38,689 bases of DNA, from NCBI GenBank assembly GCA_018240325.1, contig JAFEFZ010000263.1, positions 1-38,689 of the forward strand, written 5' to 3'. Origin of the DNA: Pseudomonadota bacterium (lineage in GTDB: Bacteria; Pseudomonadota; Gammaproteobacteria; Burkholderiales; Burkholderiaceae_C). The translations under genes were made by a program, and so were the position numbers. Below the pieces are notes generated by a model, which saw nothing but the letters and a program-made list of their open reading frames with translations, did not search any database and was not told where the DNA came from. Positions within the stretch are counted from its first letter, which is position 1; the number at the start of each line of letters is the position of its first letter. Below are positions 17,285-25,773 of this stretch, one piece after another.

Positions 17285-19342
17285 ATGTATGCACTGTTCG
17301 AGGACGCGGGCAAGTACCACGCCGGCCGGCTGATGTCGGAGGGCGACAGCTCGTGCCAGATCGAGCTGGAATCGGGCCGGCGCGTCAAGATCAAGGCCGC
17401 CAACGTGCTGCTGCGCTTTGCCGCGCCGGCGCCGGCCGAGCTGATCGCGCAGGCGCAGCTGCTGGCGCAGCAGATCGACCTGGACCTGGCCTGGGAATTC
17501 GCCCCCGAGGACGATTTCGGCTTCGGCGACCTGGCGCGCGACTACTTCGATGCCGCTGCCGGGGCCGCCCACCAGGCGGCGGCGCTGCTGCGGCTGTTCG
17601 ATGCGCCGCACTACTTCCGCCGGCTCGGCAAGGGGCGCTTCAAGAAGGCGCCGCAAGAGACGGTGCAGGCGGCGCTCGCGGCGATCGAGCGCAAGCAGCA
17701 GCAGGCGGCGCTGGTCGCGCAGTGGGCCGACGAGCTGGCCGCCGGCCGCTGCCCCGAGCCGGTGGCCGGGCAGCTGTACCGCGTGCTGTTCAAGCCCGAC
17801 AAGAACGGCCCCGAATACAAGGCCGTGGTCGAGGCCAGCCGACGCGCGCAGCTGGCGCCGCTGGCGCTGCTGCAGCGCGCCGGCGCGATCCGCAACCCGT
17901 ACCAGTTCCACTGGCGGCGCTTCCTGTTCGACGCCTTCCCCGCCGGCACCGGCTTCCCGGCGCAGGACGTGCCGCCGCTGCCGGACGAGCTGCCCACAGC
18001 GCCGGTGCAGGCCTTCTCGGTCGATGATTCGGCCACCACCGAGATCGACGACGCGCTGTCGGTGCAGGGGCTGGGCAGCGGCACGGTGACATTGGGCGTC
18101 CACATCGCCGCGCCGGGGCTGGCGATCCAGCCGGGATCGACGCTGGACCGGATCGCGCGCGAGCGCCTGTCCACCGTGTACATGCCCGGCTGGAAGATCA
18201 CGATGCTGCCCGACGCGGTGGTGCAGGCCTACACGCTGGACGCCGGCCGCGACTGCCCGGCCGTCAGCCTGTACCTGACGCTGGACGAGGCCACGCTGCA
18301 GGTGCGCGCCAGCCAGACCCGGCTCGAGCGCGTGCCCGTCGCGACCAACCTGCGCCACGACCGGCTCGACGGCGTGATCACCGAAGCGGCGCTGGCCGGC
18401 CAGGCGCCGGCCGAGTTCCCGCACGCGGCCGAGCTGGCCTTCTGCTGGCGGCTGGCGCGCGAGCTCAAGGCGCGGCGCGAGCAGGTGCGCGGCAAGCCCG
18501 AGACCTTCACCCGGCCCGACTACGACTTCCGTCTCGACAACGCCGGCGCCGAGCCCAGCGGCGACGAACAGGTCTCGATCGCGCCGCGCCAGCGCGGCGC
18601 GCCGCTGGACCTGATCGTGTCCGAGGCGATGATCCTGGCCAACAGCACCTGGGGCAAGTGGCTGGCCGACCTGGGCGTGCCCGGCATCTACCGCAGCCAG
18701 GCGAGCCTGGCGCCGGGCATCAAGGTGCGCATGGGCACGAAGCCGCTGCCGCACGCCGGCATGGGCGTCGCGCAGTACACCTGGGCCACGTCGCCGCTGC
18801 GGCGCTACGTGGACCTGGTCAACCAGTGGCAGCTGATCGCCTGCGCGCGCCACGGCCGCACCGCGGCGCTGGCCGCGCCCTTCAAGCCCAAGGACGCGTC
18901 GCTGTTCTCGGTGATCTCGGCCTTCGACGCCGCCTACACCGGCTATGGCGACTTCCAGCGCGACATCGAGCGCTACTGGACGCTGCGCTGGCTGCAGCAG
19001 CAAGGCGTGGGCGAGCTCGAGGCGGCAGTGATCAAGGACGGCCTCGTGCGCGCGCAGACGCTGCCGCTGGTGTTCCGCGTGCCGGGCAGCGAAGGCTTCG
19101 CGCGCGGCACGCGGCTGAAGGCGCGCATCGCGGCGATCGACCTGCTCACGCTCGAGCTGCACGCCACGCTGCTGGCACGCCTGGAGGACGGCGCCGCCGC
19201 AGCCGAGCCCGGCTCCGAGCCCGAGGACGACAGCGAGGCCGCCGAGGCCGCCGGCGCCGCGCTGCGGCTGGCGATCGACGTCGAGGAAGCCCCTGCGGCC
19301 GATGCCGCGGCCGAGCCGGCGGCGCCGGCCGGTGCGGGCTGA
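17285..19342 (+). CDS. RNase II/R-family 3'-5' exoribonuclease
   Basis: This is a processive exoribonuclease of the RNB family that degrades single-stranded RNA in the cytoplasm. The 685-residue protein has an N-terminal region that does not resemble a standard cold-shock pair, then the RNB catalytic domain from about residue 235. Landmarks are FSVDDSATTEIDDALSV (metal-binding aspartates), GVHIAAPG, STVYMPGWKITMLP, and YTWATSPLRRYVDLVNQ near the C-terminal part of the domain. The C-terminus is an Ala/Glu-rich tail of about 45 residues. Length is close to RNase II rather than RNase R. The stop overlaps the start of the next gene by one base. Confidence 0.92.
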   Translation: MYALFEDAGKYHAGRLMSEGDSSCQIELESGRRVKIKAANVLLRFAAPAPAELIAQAQLLAQQIDLDLAWEFAPEDDFGFGDLARDYFDAAAGAAHQAAALLRLFDAPHYFRRLGKGRFKKAPQETVQAALAAIERKQQQAALVAQWADELAAGRCPEPVAGQLYRVLFKPDKNGPEYKAVVEASRRAQLAPLALLQRAGAIRNPYQFHWRRFLFDAFPAGTGFPAQDVPPLPDELPTAPVQAFSVDDSATTEIDDALSVQGLGSGTVTLGVHIAAPGLAIQPGSTLDRIARERLSTVYMPGWKITMLPDAVVQAYTLDAGRDCPAVSLYLTLDEATLQVRASQTRLERVPVATNLRHDRLDGVITEAALAGQAPAEFPHAAELAFCWRLARELKARREQVRGKPETFTRPDYDFRLDNAGAEPSGDEQVSIAPRQRGAPLDLIVSEAMILANSTWGKWLADLGVPGIYRSQASLAPGIKVRMGTKPLPHAGMGVAQYTWATSPLRRYVDLVNQWQLIACARHGRTAALAAPFKPKDASLFSVISAFDAAYTGYGDFQRDIERYWTLRWLQQQGVGELEAAVIKDGLVRAQTLPLVFRVPGSEGFARGTRLKARIAAIDLLTLELHATLLARLEDGAAAAEPGSEPEDDSEAAEAAGAALRLAIDVEEAPAADAAAEPAAPAGAG

Positions 19343-20235
19343 TGTCGGGGCTGATGCCGGAGCCGATGCCGGGCATGGGCGCGCGACGCCTGAGCACGCT
19401 GCAATGGGCGCTGCTGGCGTCGGTGGGTGCGCATGCCGCGGCGCTGACGGTGCGCTTCGTCGATCCGCTGGGCGTCAGCCGGGTGTTCGAGGACACGCCG
19501 CTGGAGGTGATCCTGGTCAACGCGCGCTCGGCCGACAAGCCGACGCGCGCGCAGGCGATCGCGCAGGCGGCGCTGGCCGGCGGCGGCGAGGCCGCCCGGG
19601 GCCGAGCGACCTCGCCGCTGCCGCCGGCGCAGCAGCTCGAGGCGGGCGACGCGCCGGCCGACGCGCGCCGCCGCATCGACAGCCTGCAGGAAGAACAGCA
19701 GCAGTTGCTGGCGCAGATCCGGCGCGAGGTGGCGGCGCTGCCGCCGCCCGACGAGGCCCACGAGGCCGGCGACCCGCAGCACCAGGAGCAGGAAGAGCGC
19801 CGCCGCCGGCTGCTGAAGCTGCTGGCCGAGATCGAGAAGCGGGTCAACGACGAGAATGCGCGCCCGAAGAAGCGCTACATCAGCCCGGCCACGCGCGAGG
19901 AGGTCTATGCGCTGTACTACGACGCGCTGCGCCGCAAGATCGAGGACCGCGGCACGCGCGATTTCCCGCAGCACGCGGGCCGGAAGCTGTACGGCGAGCT
20001 GACGATGAACATCACCGTCGATGCCGCCGGCCGCATTGTCGACGCCGAAGTGGTGCGCGGCTCGTCGCAGCGCCTGCTCGACCAGCGGGCGGTGGCGATC
20101 GTGCGCGCGGCCGCGCCCTTCGGCCCCTTCGATGCGGCGATGCGCAAGCAGGCCGACCAGATCGTCGTCACCTCGCGCTTTCGCTTCACGCGCGACGAGG
20201 GCCTCGAGACCTCGCTGAGCCACACCGCGCAATGA
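19342..20235 (+). CDS. TonB-like energy transducer protein
   Basis: This protein has the layout of TonB, which passes proton-motive energy to outer membrane receptors. The 297-residue protein has one N-terminal membrane segment (about 18-37, LSTLQWALLASVGAHAAAL), a long charged middle rich in Ala, Arg, Glu and Gln (coiled-coil like around 110-170), and a C-terminal TonB domain (about 200-288) with YGELTMNITVDAAGRIVDAEV. The usual Pro-Glu/Pro-Lys spacer is lacking. The ATG overlaps the RNase stop as TGATG. No exbB or exbD is nearby. Genes of this type next to aroE and mtgA are common in betaproteobacteria; the receptor served is unknown. Confidence 0.85.
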   Translation: MSGLMPEPMPGMGARRLSTLQWALLASVGAHAAALTVRFVDPLGVSRVFEDTPLEVILVNARSADKPTRAQAIAQAALAGGGEAARGRATSPLPPAQQLEAGDAPADARRRIDSLQEEQQQLLAQIRREVAALPPPDEAHEAGDPQHQEQEERRRRLLKLLAEIEKRVNDENARPKKRYISPATREEVYALYYDALRRKIEDRGTRDFPQHAGRKLYGELTMNITVDAAGRIVDAEVVRGSSQRLLDQRAVAIVRAAAPFGPFDAAMRKQADQIVVTSRFRFTRDEGLETSLSHTAQ

Positions 20236-20266
20236 GTGCCGCCCGGCCGCCCCGAAGGCACTCGCT

Positions 20267-20353
20267 CCCCCTCGGGGGACCGAGGCCGGGCGCGGAGCCG
20301 GGCCACTGGCCCGGCGCGGCCTGCAAGGCCGGCGCGCAGCGCCCAGGGGGCCG
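20267..20353. repeat. GC hairpin repeat ahead of aroE (family copy 2)
   Basis: This gap between tonB and aroE is almost entirely palindromic: CCCCC-TC-GGGGG at 20267-20278, GCCGGGCC-ACT-GGCCCGGC at 20297-20315, and a GGCC pair near 20318-20330. It ends in a run of G that may also act as the aroE ribosome site. It resembles the shorter stretches at 12290 and 28453. Because it lies between co-directional genes it may dampen read-through or stabilise mRNA. Confidence 0.6.
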
Positions 20354-20354
20354 G

Positions 20355-21218
20355 ATGAGCAACCCTGCCGCGCCGGACCACTACGCGGTGCTCGGCAACC
20401 CGGTGGCGCACAGCCAGTCGCCGTTCATCCATGCCGAGTTCGCGCGCGCCACCGGTCAGGCAATGGACTACACCCGCGTGCTGTGCGCGCTCGACGGTTT
20501 CGCGCAGGCGGTGCGCGGCTTCGCCGACGCCGGCGGCAAGGGCTGCAACGTCACCGTGCCCTTCAAGTTCCAGGCGCTCGAACTGGCCGACCGCGCGACG
20601 CCGCGCGCCAGGCTCGCGCAGGCGGCCAACGTGCTGCGCTTCGACGCCGACGGCTGGCTCGCCGACAACACCGACGGCATCGGCCTGGTGCACGACCTGC
20701 AGGCCAACGCCGGCTGCGTGCTGGCCGGCCGCCGCGTGCTGCTGATCGGTGCCGGCGGCGCCGCAGCCGGCGTGCTCAGCCCGCTGATCGAGGCGGCGCC
20801 GGCCGAACTGCGGGTGGTCAACCGCGCGCCCGACAAGGCGGCCGCGCTCGCGCAGCGCCACGCCGCCCTCGCCCGCGAACACGGCGTGGCGCTGTCGGCC
20901 GGCGGCCTCGACGAGGCGGGCGCCGGCCACGATCTGGTGCTCAACGCCAGCGCCAGCAGCCTGGCCGGCGCTGGCGTGCCGGTCCCGGCCACGGTGCTGA
21001 AGGCCGGCGCGCTCGCGGTCGACCTGATGTACGGGGCGCCGGCGCGGCCCTTCCTGCTGTGGGCGGCGGCGCACGGCGCCGTCGGCCGCGACGGGCTGGG
21101 CATGCTGGTCGAGCAGGCAGCCGATGCCTTCCTGCTGTGGCGCGGCATCCGCCCGGCAACGGCCGGGGTGCTGCAGCGCCTGCGCGCGCGGCTGGACGCA
21201 CCTGGCGCCGCGCCCTGA
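20355..21218 (+). CDS. aroE: Shikimate dehydrogenase
   Basis: AroE reduces 3-dehydroshikimate to shikimate with NADPH in aromatic amino acid synthesis. The 287-residue protein starts MSNPAAPDHYAVLGNPVAHS. The substrate-binding SQSPFIH, catalytic Lys71 in NVTVPFK and Asp107 in DNTDGIG are present, followed by the nucleotide-binding GAGGAAAG and VNRAPDKAAALA. The C-terminal DLMYGAPARPFLLWA is typical. Length is normal. The ATG is two bases beyond a GC-rich repeat; mtgA starts 8 bases after the stop. Confidence 0.97.
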   Translation: MSNPAAPDHYAVLGNPVAHSQSPFIHAEFARATGQAMDYTRVLCALDGFAQAVRGFADAGGKGCNVTVPFKFQALELADRATPRARLAQAANVLRFDADGWLADNTDGIGLVHDLQANAGCVLAGRRVLLIGAGGAAAGVLSPLIEAAPAELRVVNRAPDKAAALAQRHAALAREHGVALSAGGLDEAGAGHDLVLNASASSLAGAGVPVPATVLKAGALAVDLMYGAPARPFLLWAAAHGAVGRDGLGMLVEQAADAFLLWRGIRPATAGVLQRLRARLDAPGAAP

Positions 21219-21225
21219 GAGGCTG

Positions 21226-21960
21226 ATGGTCCGGCAACTGCTGCGCATCGTCGCGCTGCTGGTGGTCGCGCTGCTGGCGCTGCAGCTCGGCTTCGGGCTG
21301 CGGATCGCGGCGATGGCGGTGATCGACCCGCAATCCACCGCCTTCCAGCGCAGCGAGGCCTGGCGCTTGCTGACCGAGAAGGGCCGCATCGACTGGAGCC
21401 GGCAGTGGGTCGATGGCGCGCAGATCAGCCCTAACCTGAAGCGCGCCGTCATCGCCAGCGAGGACGCCGGCTTCGCCGACCACAGCGGCGTCGAATGGGA
21501 CGCGATCGAGCAGGCCTGGGAGAAGAACCAGCGGGCCCAGGCCCGGGCCGATCGCGCGCAGGCGCGCAACCCCGAGCGACCGGTCAGCGTGAAGATGGTC
21601 GGCGGCTCGACGATCACTCAGCAGTTGGCGAAGAACCTGTTCCTGTCGGGCGAGCGCACCGTGCTGCGCAAGGGGCAGGAACTGGTGCTGACGCTGATGC
21701 TCGAGGCGCTGCTGGACAAGCCGCGCATCCTGGAGATCTACCTGAACCACGTCGAGTGGGGCGAGGGCCTGTTCGGCGCCCAGGCCGCGGCGCGCCACTA
21801 CTTCCGCAAGGACGCTGCCGCGCTCGGCCCGCAGGAGGCCGCGCGCCTGGCGGTGATGCTGCCGGCACCCAAGCGCTTCGAGAAGAACCCGGGGTCAGCC
21901 TACGTCACGGGCCGCGCCGCGACGATCGCCGCGCGGATGGGGGCGGTGCAACTGCCCTGA
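21226..21960 (+). CDS. mtgA: Monofunctional biosynthetic peptidoglycan transglycosylase
   Basis: MtgA polymerises glycan strands from lipid II at the inner membrane. The 244-residue protein begins with one membrane anchor (about 5-30). The glycosyltransferase 51 domain shows the catalytic Glu79 in ASEDAGFADHSG, then GGSTITQQLAKNLFLSGER and EIYLNHVEWGEGLFGAQAA, and ends around VMLPAPKRFEKNP. There is no transpeptidase domain, as expected for MtgA rather than PBP1. The segment around 100-120 (QRAQARADRAQARNPE) is an extra Arg/Ala stretch often seen in betaproteobacterial MtgA. It is the last gene of the RNase-tonB-aroE-mtgA run. Confidence 0.96.
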   Translation: MVRQLLRIVALLVVALLALQLGFGLRIAAMAVIDPQSTAFQRSEAWRLLTEKGRIDWSRQWVDGAQISPNLKRAVIASEDAGFADHSGVEWDAIEQAWEKNQRAQARADRAQARNPERPVSVKMVGGSTITQQLAKNLFLSGERTVLRKGQELVLTLMLEALLDKPRILEIYLNHVEWGEGLFGAQAAARHYFRKDAAALGPQEAARLAVMLPAPKRFEKNPGSAYVTGRAATIAARMGAVQLP

Positions 21961-22030
21961 CGTCCGCGATGCGGGGCGGCGCCCCAGGCGTGGAACGCGT
22001 GCGCGCAGGGGCGTGGCCGCATCTGCACGC

Positions 22031-22055
22031 GGGCGGGCTGCAACCTCGCCCGCCC
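22031..22055. terminator. GC hairpin after mtgA
   Basis: GGGCGGGC and GCCCGCCC form a perfect 8-base stem around a 9-base loop, about 70 bases after the mtgA stop. There is no U-tract on either strand, so it is at best a weak or factor-assisted terminator. Confidence 0.4.
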
Positions 22056-22143
22056 GTGGAACACCGCGCCAGCGCCCGCGCAGAAGCTCGGCGCAGCCTC
22101 GGTCGCCTTGGCCCGCAGCCGGCGGCAGCGCCGGGCAGCCGCC

Positions 22144-22149
22144 TAGAAT
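22144..22149 (+). promoter_or_regulatory. Candidate -10 box giving a leaderless mRNA
   Basis: TAGAAT ends 6 bases before the ATG at 22156, and no Shine-Dalgarno fits in the gap. The layout matches the boxes at 17272 and 31298. Confidence 0.45.
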
Positions 22150-22155
22150 GGCCCG

Positions 22156-22752
22156 ATGGCTGCGAGCACTGCCGCCGAGATCGCCGCCGTTGCCGCGCGG
22201 TTGGTGGTCGATGAAGGCATGGAATACAACGCTGCCAAGCACAAGGCTGCGCGCCACTTGCTGCGCCGGCGCGGTGCCGCTGCCGATCTGCCCAGCACCG
22301 AGCAGGTCGAAGACGAAGTGCGGGCTCACCTGCAACTCTTCTGTGCCGACACCCAGCCGGCCGAGCTGCTGGCGCTGCGCCGCCTGGCGCTGCGCTGGAT
22401 GGAGCGTCTGGCCGAGTTCCGCCCGCATCTGAGCGGCGCGGTGTGGCGCGGCACGGCGACGCGCCTGTCTGCCGTGCACCTCGACCTGTACTGCGACGAC
22501 CCGAAGAGTGCCGAGATCGGGTTGATCAACCTCGGCATCCACTACGACGCCGCGGGTGCCGATTCCCAGGCCGGGCTGCAGGTGCTGAGCCTGGCCGACC
22601 GCTGCCCGGAACTCGACGAGCCGGTCACGGTGTACCTGGTGGTGCGCGACCGCGACGACCAGCGCGGCGCACTCAAGCCCGACAGCCGCGGCCGCAGCTG
22701 GCGCGGCGACGCGGCCGCGCTGCGCCGGCTGATCGACGGAGCGCCCGCATGA
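22156..22752 (+). CDS. Conserved protein of unknown function, nucleotidyltransferase-like motif
   Basis: I do not know a proven function. The 198-residue protein has an N-terminal helical part (AEIAAVAARLVVDEGMEYN, then KHKAARHLLRR). It continues with a helical segment and the stretch GAVWRGTATRLSAVHLDLY at about residues 95-113. That stretch has the outline of the G-[SA]-x-x-x-G-x-A-x-x-S-D-x-D motif of small nucleotidyltransferases, but the catalytic aspartates are replaced (SAVHL). From memory, betaproteobacterial relatives are listed as hypothetical or mislabelled as a Mur ligase; it lacks any Mur ligase ATP loop. The stop overlaps the start of the TlpA-like gene as ATGA, so the two are probably co-translated. 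Confidence 0.75.
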   Translation: MAASTAAEIAAVAARLVVDEGMEYNAAKHKAARHLLRRRGAAADLPSTEQVEDEVRAHLQLFCADTQPAELLALRRLALRWMERLAEFRPHLSGAVWRGTATRLSAVHLDLYCDDPKSAEIGLINLGIHYDAAGADSQAGLQVLSLADRCPELDEPVTVYLVVRDRDDQRGALKPDSRGRSWRGDAAALRRLIDGAPA

Positions 22753-23375
22753 CGCCGTCGCGCGGCGCCCCCGGGGGCGGCGACGGCGGCGTGCCGAAGC
22801 ACGCCGGCGCCGCGCCGGGCGCCGGGCCCGCCGCGGCAGTGCCCACCCCCCGGCCGGCGCGGACGCGGCGGGTGCTGCTGATCGGCATCGGCGCCGCAGC
22901 CGCGGCCGCCGGCATCGGCGGCAACTGGTGGCAGACGCAGCGGCGCGAGGCGGCCCACGCCCAGGCCCGGGAGCTCTGGGCACTGCGCTTTGCACGGCCC
23001 GAGGGCGGCGAGCTGGCGCTGGCTGACTTCCGCGGCCGGCCGCTGCTCATCAATTTCTGGGCCACCTGGTGCCCGCCCTGCGTGCGCGAACTGCCGGCCT
23101 TCGATCGCTTCGCCAGCGCCCAGCGGGGTCGCGTGCAGGTCGTGGGCCTGGCCATCGACCGCGAGCAGCCGGTGCGCGACTTTCTCGCGCGCCAGCCGGT
23201 GAGTTTTCCGATCGGGCTGGCCGGGCCCGACGGTGCCGAACTCAGCCGCAGGCTCGGCAACACCGGCGGCGGCCTGCCGTTTACTGTTCTGCTGGATTCT
23301 GACGGCATCGTGCAGCAAACCAAGATGGGCGAGACGCATCTCGCCGATCTGGAGGCCTGGACCCGGAAGCTCTGA
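22749..23375 (+). CDS. TlpA/ResA-like membrane-anchored thioredoxin
   Basis: This is a thiol-disulfide oxidoreductase facing the periplasm, of the kind that reduces apo-cytochrome c or other envelope proteins. The 208-residue protein has a Gly/Pro/Ala-rich N-terminal tail, a membrane anchor at about 41-58 (VLLIGIGAAAAAAGIGG) and a thioredoxin fold from about 75. The redox motif is WCPPC, Cys108/Cys111, in LINFWATWCPPCVRELP. The cis-proline region is GGLPFTVLLD. The start is fixed by a 4-base overlap with the preceding stop. No cytochrome maturation genes lie close by. Confidence 0.92.
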   Translation: MTPSRGAPGGGDGGVPKHAGAAPGAGPAAAVPTPRPARTRRVLLIGIGAAAAAAGIGGNWWQTQRREAAHAQARELWALRFARPEGGELALADFRGRPLLINFWATWCPPCVRELPAFDRFASAQRGRVQVVGLAIDREQPVRDFLARQPVSFPIGLAGPDGAELSRRLGNTGGGLPFTVLLDSDGIVQQTKMGETHLADLEAWTRKL

Positions 23376-23784
23376 ACATCCCCGAGGTTGGCCTGCGCCC
23401 AGGCGGCGCTGCCGGCAGGTGCCAGCCCGAAACCCGAAGCCATCCGGCTGCTCGGCGCGCGCATCACGGAAAGCCTGGCGCCCCAGAAGCTGGTCGCATC
23501 GCCCAAGAGGACGGCAGATAGCAGCAAATTGCATTCAACTGAAGGCTTCGGCTCTCAACGACATGCAAGTTCGCGCGCAATCGACGCCGAACAGCGTGCG
23601 TCGGGAGGCACAGGCCGGATGATTTGCGGCACAATTCACGGCTTCCGTACTTGTCACTTGCAGCGTCAGGGCCCGAGGCGGCCCGACGGCCAAGGCGGCT
23701 ACATTCAATTGGTTTCGCCGGCTGTCTCGCTGACATCCCGCCGCCAGCGCCGGCTGCCGGCTGACCGCTTACCCGCGCCACATC
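23376..23784 (+). other. 409-base gap upstream of accB without a recognised gene
   Basis: This stretch is clearly less GC-rich than its surroundings, most of all around 23515-23560 and 23620-23660. It contains TTGCGG at 23624 and CACAAT at 23630, which may belong to the accB promoter, but no pair fits a strong sigma-70 site. Short open frames here match no family I know. In several proteobacteria aroQ occupies the position just before accB; no AroQ motif is visible here. Confidence 0.5.
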
Positions 23785-24255
23785 ATGGATCTGCGAAAAC
23801 TCAAGACCTTGGTCGACCTGGTTTCGGAGTCGAACATCTCCGAGCTCGAGATCACCGAAGCTGAGGGCAAGGTGCGCATCGTCAAGGCCGGCCCGGCTCC
23901 GGCGCCGGTGGCCTACTCGCCGCTCGCGATGCCGGCAGCAGCACCGGCAGCGGTTGTCGACGCCGCGGCGCGTGGATCTGCGGCTGCGGCGGAAGCGTCG
24001 CCGGAGCCGGCCGCACCTGCCGGACACACCGTGACCTCGCCGATGGTTGGCACCTTCTACCGCGCATCGAGCCCTGGGGCGAAGCCGATCGTGGACGTGG
24101 GGTCGGTGGTCACCGCGACTGATCCGGTGTGCATCATCGAGGCGATGAAGATCATGAACGAGATCGAGGCCGGGCATGGCGGCACGATCACCAAGGTACT
24201 GGTCGAGAACGGCCAGCCGGTCGAATTCGGCCAGCCGCTGTTCGTGATCGAGTGA
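23785..24255 (+). CDS. accB: Biotin carboxyl carrier protein of acetyl-CoA carboxylase
   Basis: AccB carries biotin between biotin carboxylase and carboxyltransferase in the first step of fatty acid synthesis. The 156-residue protein starts [20 protein letters not shown] (the oligomerising N-terminal part), followed by an Ala/Pro linker (about 36-78) and the biotinyl domain opening [18 protein letters not shown]. The biotin site is Lys122 in EAMKIM, 34 residues from the end, as usual. No clear Shine-Dalgarno precedes the ATG. accC follows after 120 bases that contain a partial copy of its own start. Confidence 0.97.
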   Translation: MDLRKLKTLVDLVSESNISELEITEAEGKVRIVKAGPAPAPVAYSPLAMPAAAPAAVVDAAARGSAAAAEASPEPAAPAGHTVTSPMVGTFYRASSPGAKPIVDVGSVVTATDPVCIIEAMKIMNEIEAGHGGTITKVLVENGQPVEFGQPLFVIE

Positions 24256-24280
24256 TCCGCGGCGCATGTGCGGCGTGACC

Positions 24281-24364
24281 ATGATCGCCAATCGAGGCGG
24301 CCACGCCGACGGCGTGGGGGCGAAGCCAAATTGCCCCGCGTGCGCAGCACGCCCATGCAATTGA
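24281..24364 (+). other. 27-codon leader frame upstream of accC
   Basis: An ATG-started frame runs 27 codons to a TGA that ends 11 bases before the accC ATG. Its first codons (MIANRG) copy the IANRGE region of accC out of register. It contains a 7-base hairpin, CCACGCC-GAC-GGCGTGG at 24301-24317. It may be a translated leader or merely the by-product of a local duplication. Confidence 0.3.
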
Positions 24365-24416
24365 GCCGAGGCACGATGTTCAAGAAGATCCTGATCGCCA
24401 ATCGAGGCGAAATTGC
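24282..24416. repeat. Partial duplication of the 5' end of accC
   Basis: An 18-base sequence (TGATCGCCAATCGAGGCG) occurs at 24282-24299 and again inside accC at 24392-24409. In accC it is followed at once by AAATTGC (24410-24416). In the upstream copy AAATTGC follows after a 28-base stretch (24300-24327) that contains a perfect hairpin. The upstream copy thus looks like the accC start with an insertion. Confidence 0.85.
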
Positions 24417-25725
24417 ATTGCGCATCCAGCGCGCCTGCCGCGAACTGGGCATCAAGGCGGTCATCGTCTATTCCGAGGCCGACCGCGAGGCCATGTACGT
24501 GAAGCTGGCCGACGAGGCGGTGTGCATCGGCCCGGCGCAGTCGGCGCACAGCTACCTCAGCATGCCGGCGATCATCAGCGCGGCCGAGGTCACCGACGCC
24601 GAGGCCATCCACCCCGGCTACGGCTTCCTGAGCGAGAACGCCGACTTCGCCGAACGCGTCGAGCGCTCGGGCTTCGTGTTCATCGGCCCGACGCCGGCAT
24701 CGATCCGCATCATGGGCGACAAGGTCGCGGCCAAGCAGGCGATGATCCGTTCGGGGGTGCCCTGCGTGCCCGGCTCCGAAGGCGCGTTGCCGGAGGATCC
24801 GAAGGAGATCCTGCGTATTGCCCGCACGATCGGGTATCCGGTGATCGTCAAGGCGGCCGGCGGCGGCGGCGGGCGCGGCATGCGCGTGGTGCACACCGAA
24901 GCGGCGCTGCTGCACGCGGTGCAGACCACCAGCGCCGAAGCGCAGGCCGCCTTCGGCAACCCGCTGCTCTACATGGAGAAGTTCCTCGAGCAGCCGCGCC
25001 ACGTCGAGATCCAGGTGCTGGCCGACGGGCTGCGCAACGCGGTCTGGCTGGGCGAGCGCGACTGCTCGATGCAGCGCCGCCACCAGAAGATCATCGAAGA
25101 GGCACCGGCACCGGGCATCGCCCGGCGGCTGATCGAGCGCATCGGCGACCGCTGCGTGGCCGCCTGCAAGAAGATCGGCTACCGCGGCGCCGGCACCTTC
25201 GAGTTCCTGTACCAGGACGGCGAGTTCTATTTCATCGAGATGAACACGCGGGTTCAGGTCGAACACCCGGTGACCGAGATGGTCACCGGCATCGACATCG
25301 TGCAGATGCAGATCCGCATCGCCGCCGGCGAGAAACTGCCGTTCACCCAGCGCCAGATCCAGATGCGCGGGCACGCGATCGAATGCCGGATCAACGCCGA
25401 GGATCCCTACAAGTTCGTGCCGTCGCCGGGCCGGATCAACCTGTGGCACGCGCCCGGCGGGCCGGGCGTGCGGGTCGATTCGCACGCCTATACCCACTAC
25501 TTCGTGCCGCCGAACTACGACTCGATGATCGGCAAGCTCATCACCCACGGCGACACCCGCGAACAGGCGCTGGCGCGCATGCGCACCGCGCTGTCGGAGA
25601 TGGTGGTCGAGGGCATCAACACCAACATCGCGCTGCACCGCGAGCTGCTGGTCGACGCCAAGTTCGTCGAAGGCGGCACCAACATCCACTATCTCGAGCG
25701 CTGGCTCGGCCAGCACAAGCGGTGA
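24376..25725 (+). CDS. accC: Biotin carboxylase subunit of acetyl-CoA carboxylase
   Basis: AccC carboxylates the biotin on AccB using ATP and bicarbonate. The 449-residue ATP-grasp enzyme starts [23 protein letters not shown] cleanly at the conserved family start. Landmarks are [17 protein letters not shown], the ATP loop [45 protein letters not shown], and the active-site [18 protein letters not shown]. Length is normal. A GAGG lies shortly before the ATG. accB is immediately upstream; prmA follows after 48 bases. Confidence 0.98.
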   Translation: MFKKILIANRGEIALRIQRACRELGIKAVIVYSEADREAMYVKLADEAVCIGPAQSAHSYLSMPAIISAAEVTDAEAIHPGYGFLSENADFAERVERSGFVFIGPTPASIRIMGDKVAAKQAMIRSGVPCVPGSEGALPEDPKEILRIARTIGYPVIVKAAGGGGGRGMRVVHTEAALLHAVQTTSAEAQAAFGNPLLYMEKFLEQPRHVEIQVLADGLRNAVWLGERDCSMQRRHQKIIEEAPAPGIARRLIERIGDRCVAACKKIGYRGAGTFEFLYQDGEFYFIEMNTRVQVEHPVTEMVTGIDIVQMQIRIAAGEKLPFTQRQIQMRGHAIECRINAEDPYKFVPSPGRINLWHAPGGPGVRVDSHAYTHYFVPPNYDSMIGKLITHGDTREQALARMRTALSEMVVEGINTNIALHRELLVDAKFVEGGTNIHYLERWLGQHKR

Positions 25726-25773
25726 GCGCCGGCCCGCCGCGGCCCGCGACCCGCTGCTGCTGAGGGACGCGGC

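Noticed and set aside
22156-22752. Label of UDP-N-acetylmuramate-alanine ligase for the unknown gene
   Set aside because: There is no Mur-ligase ATP loop or domain, and the length is far too short.
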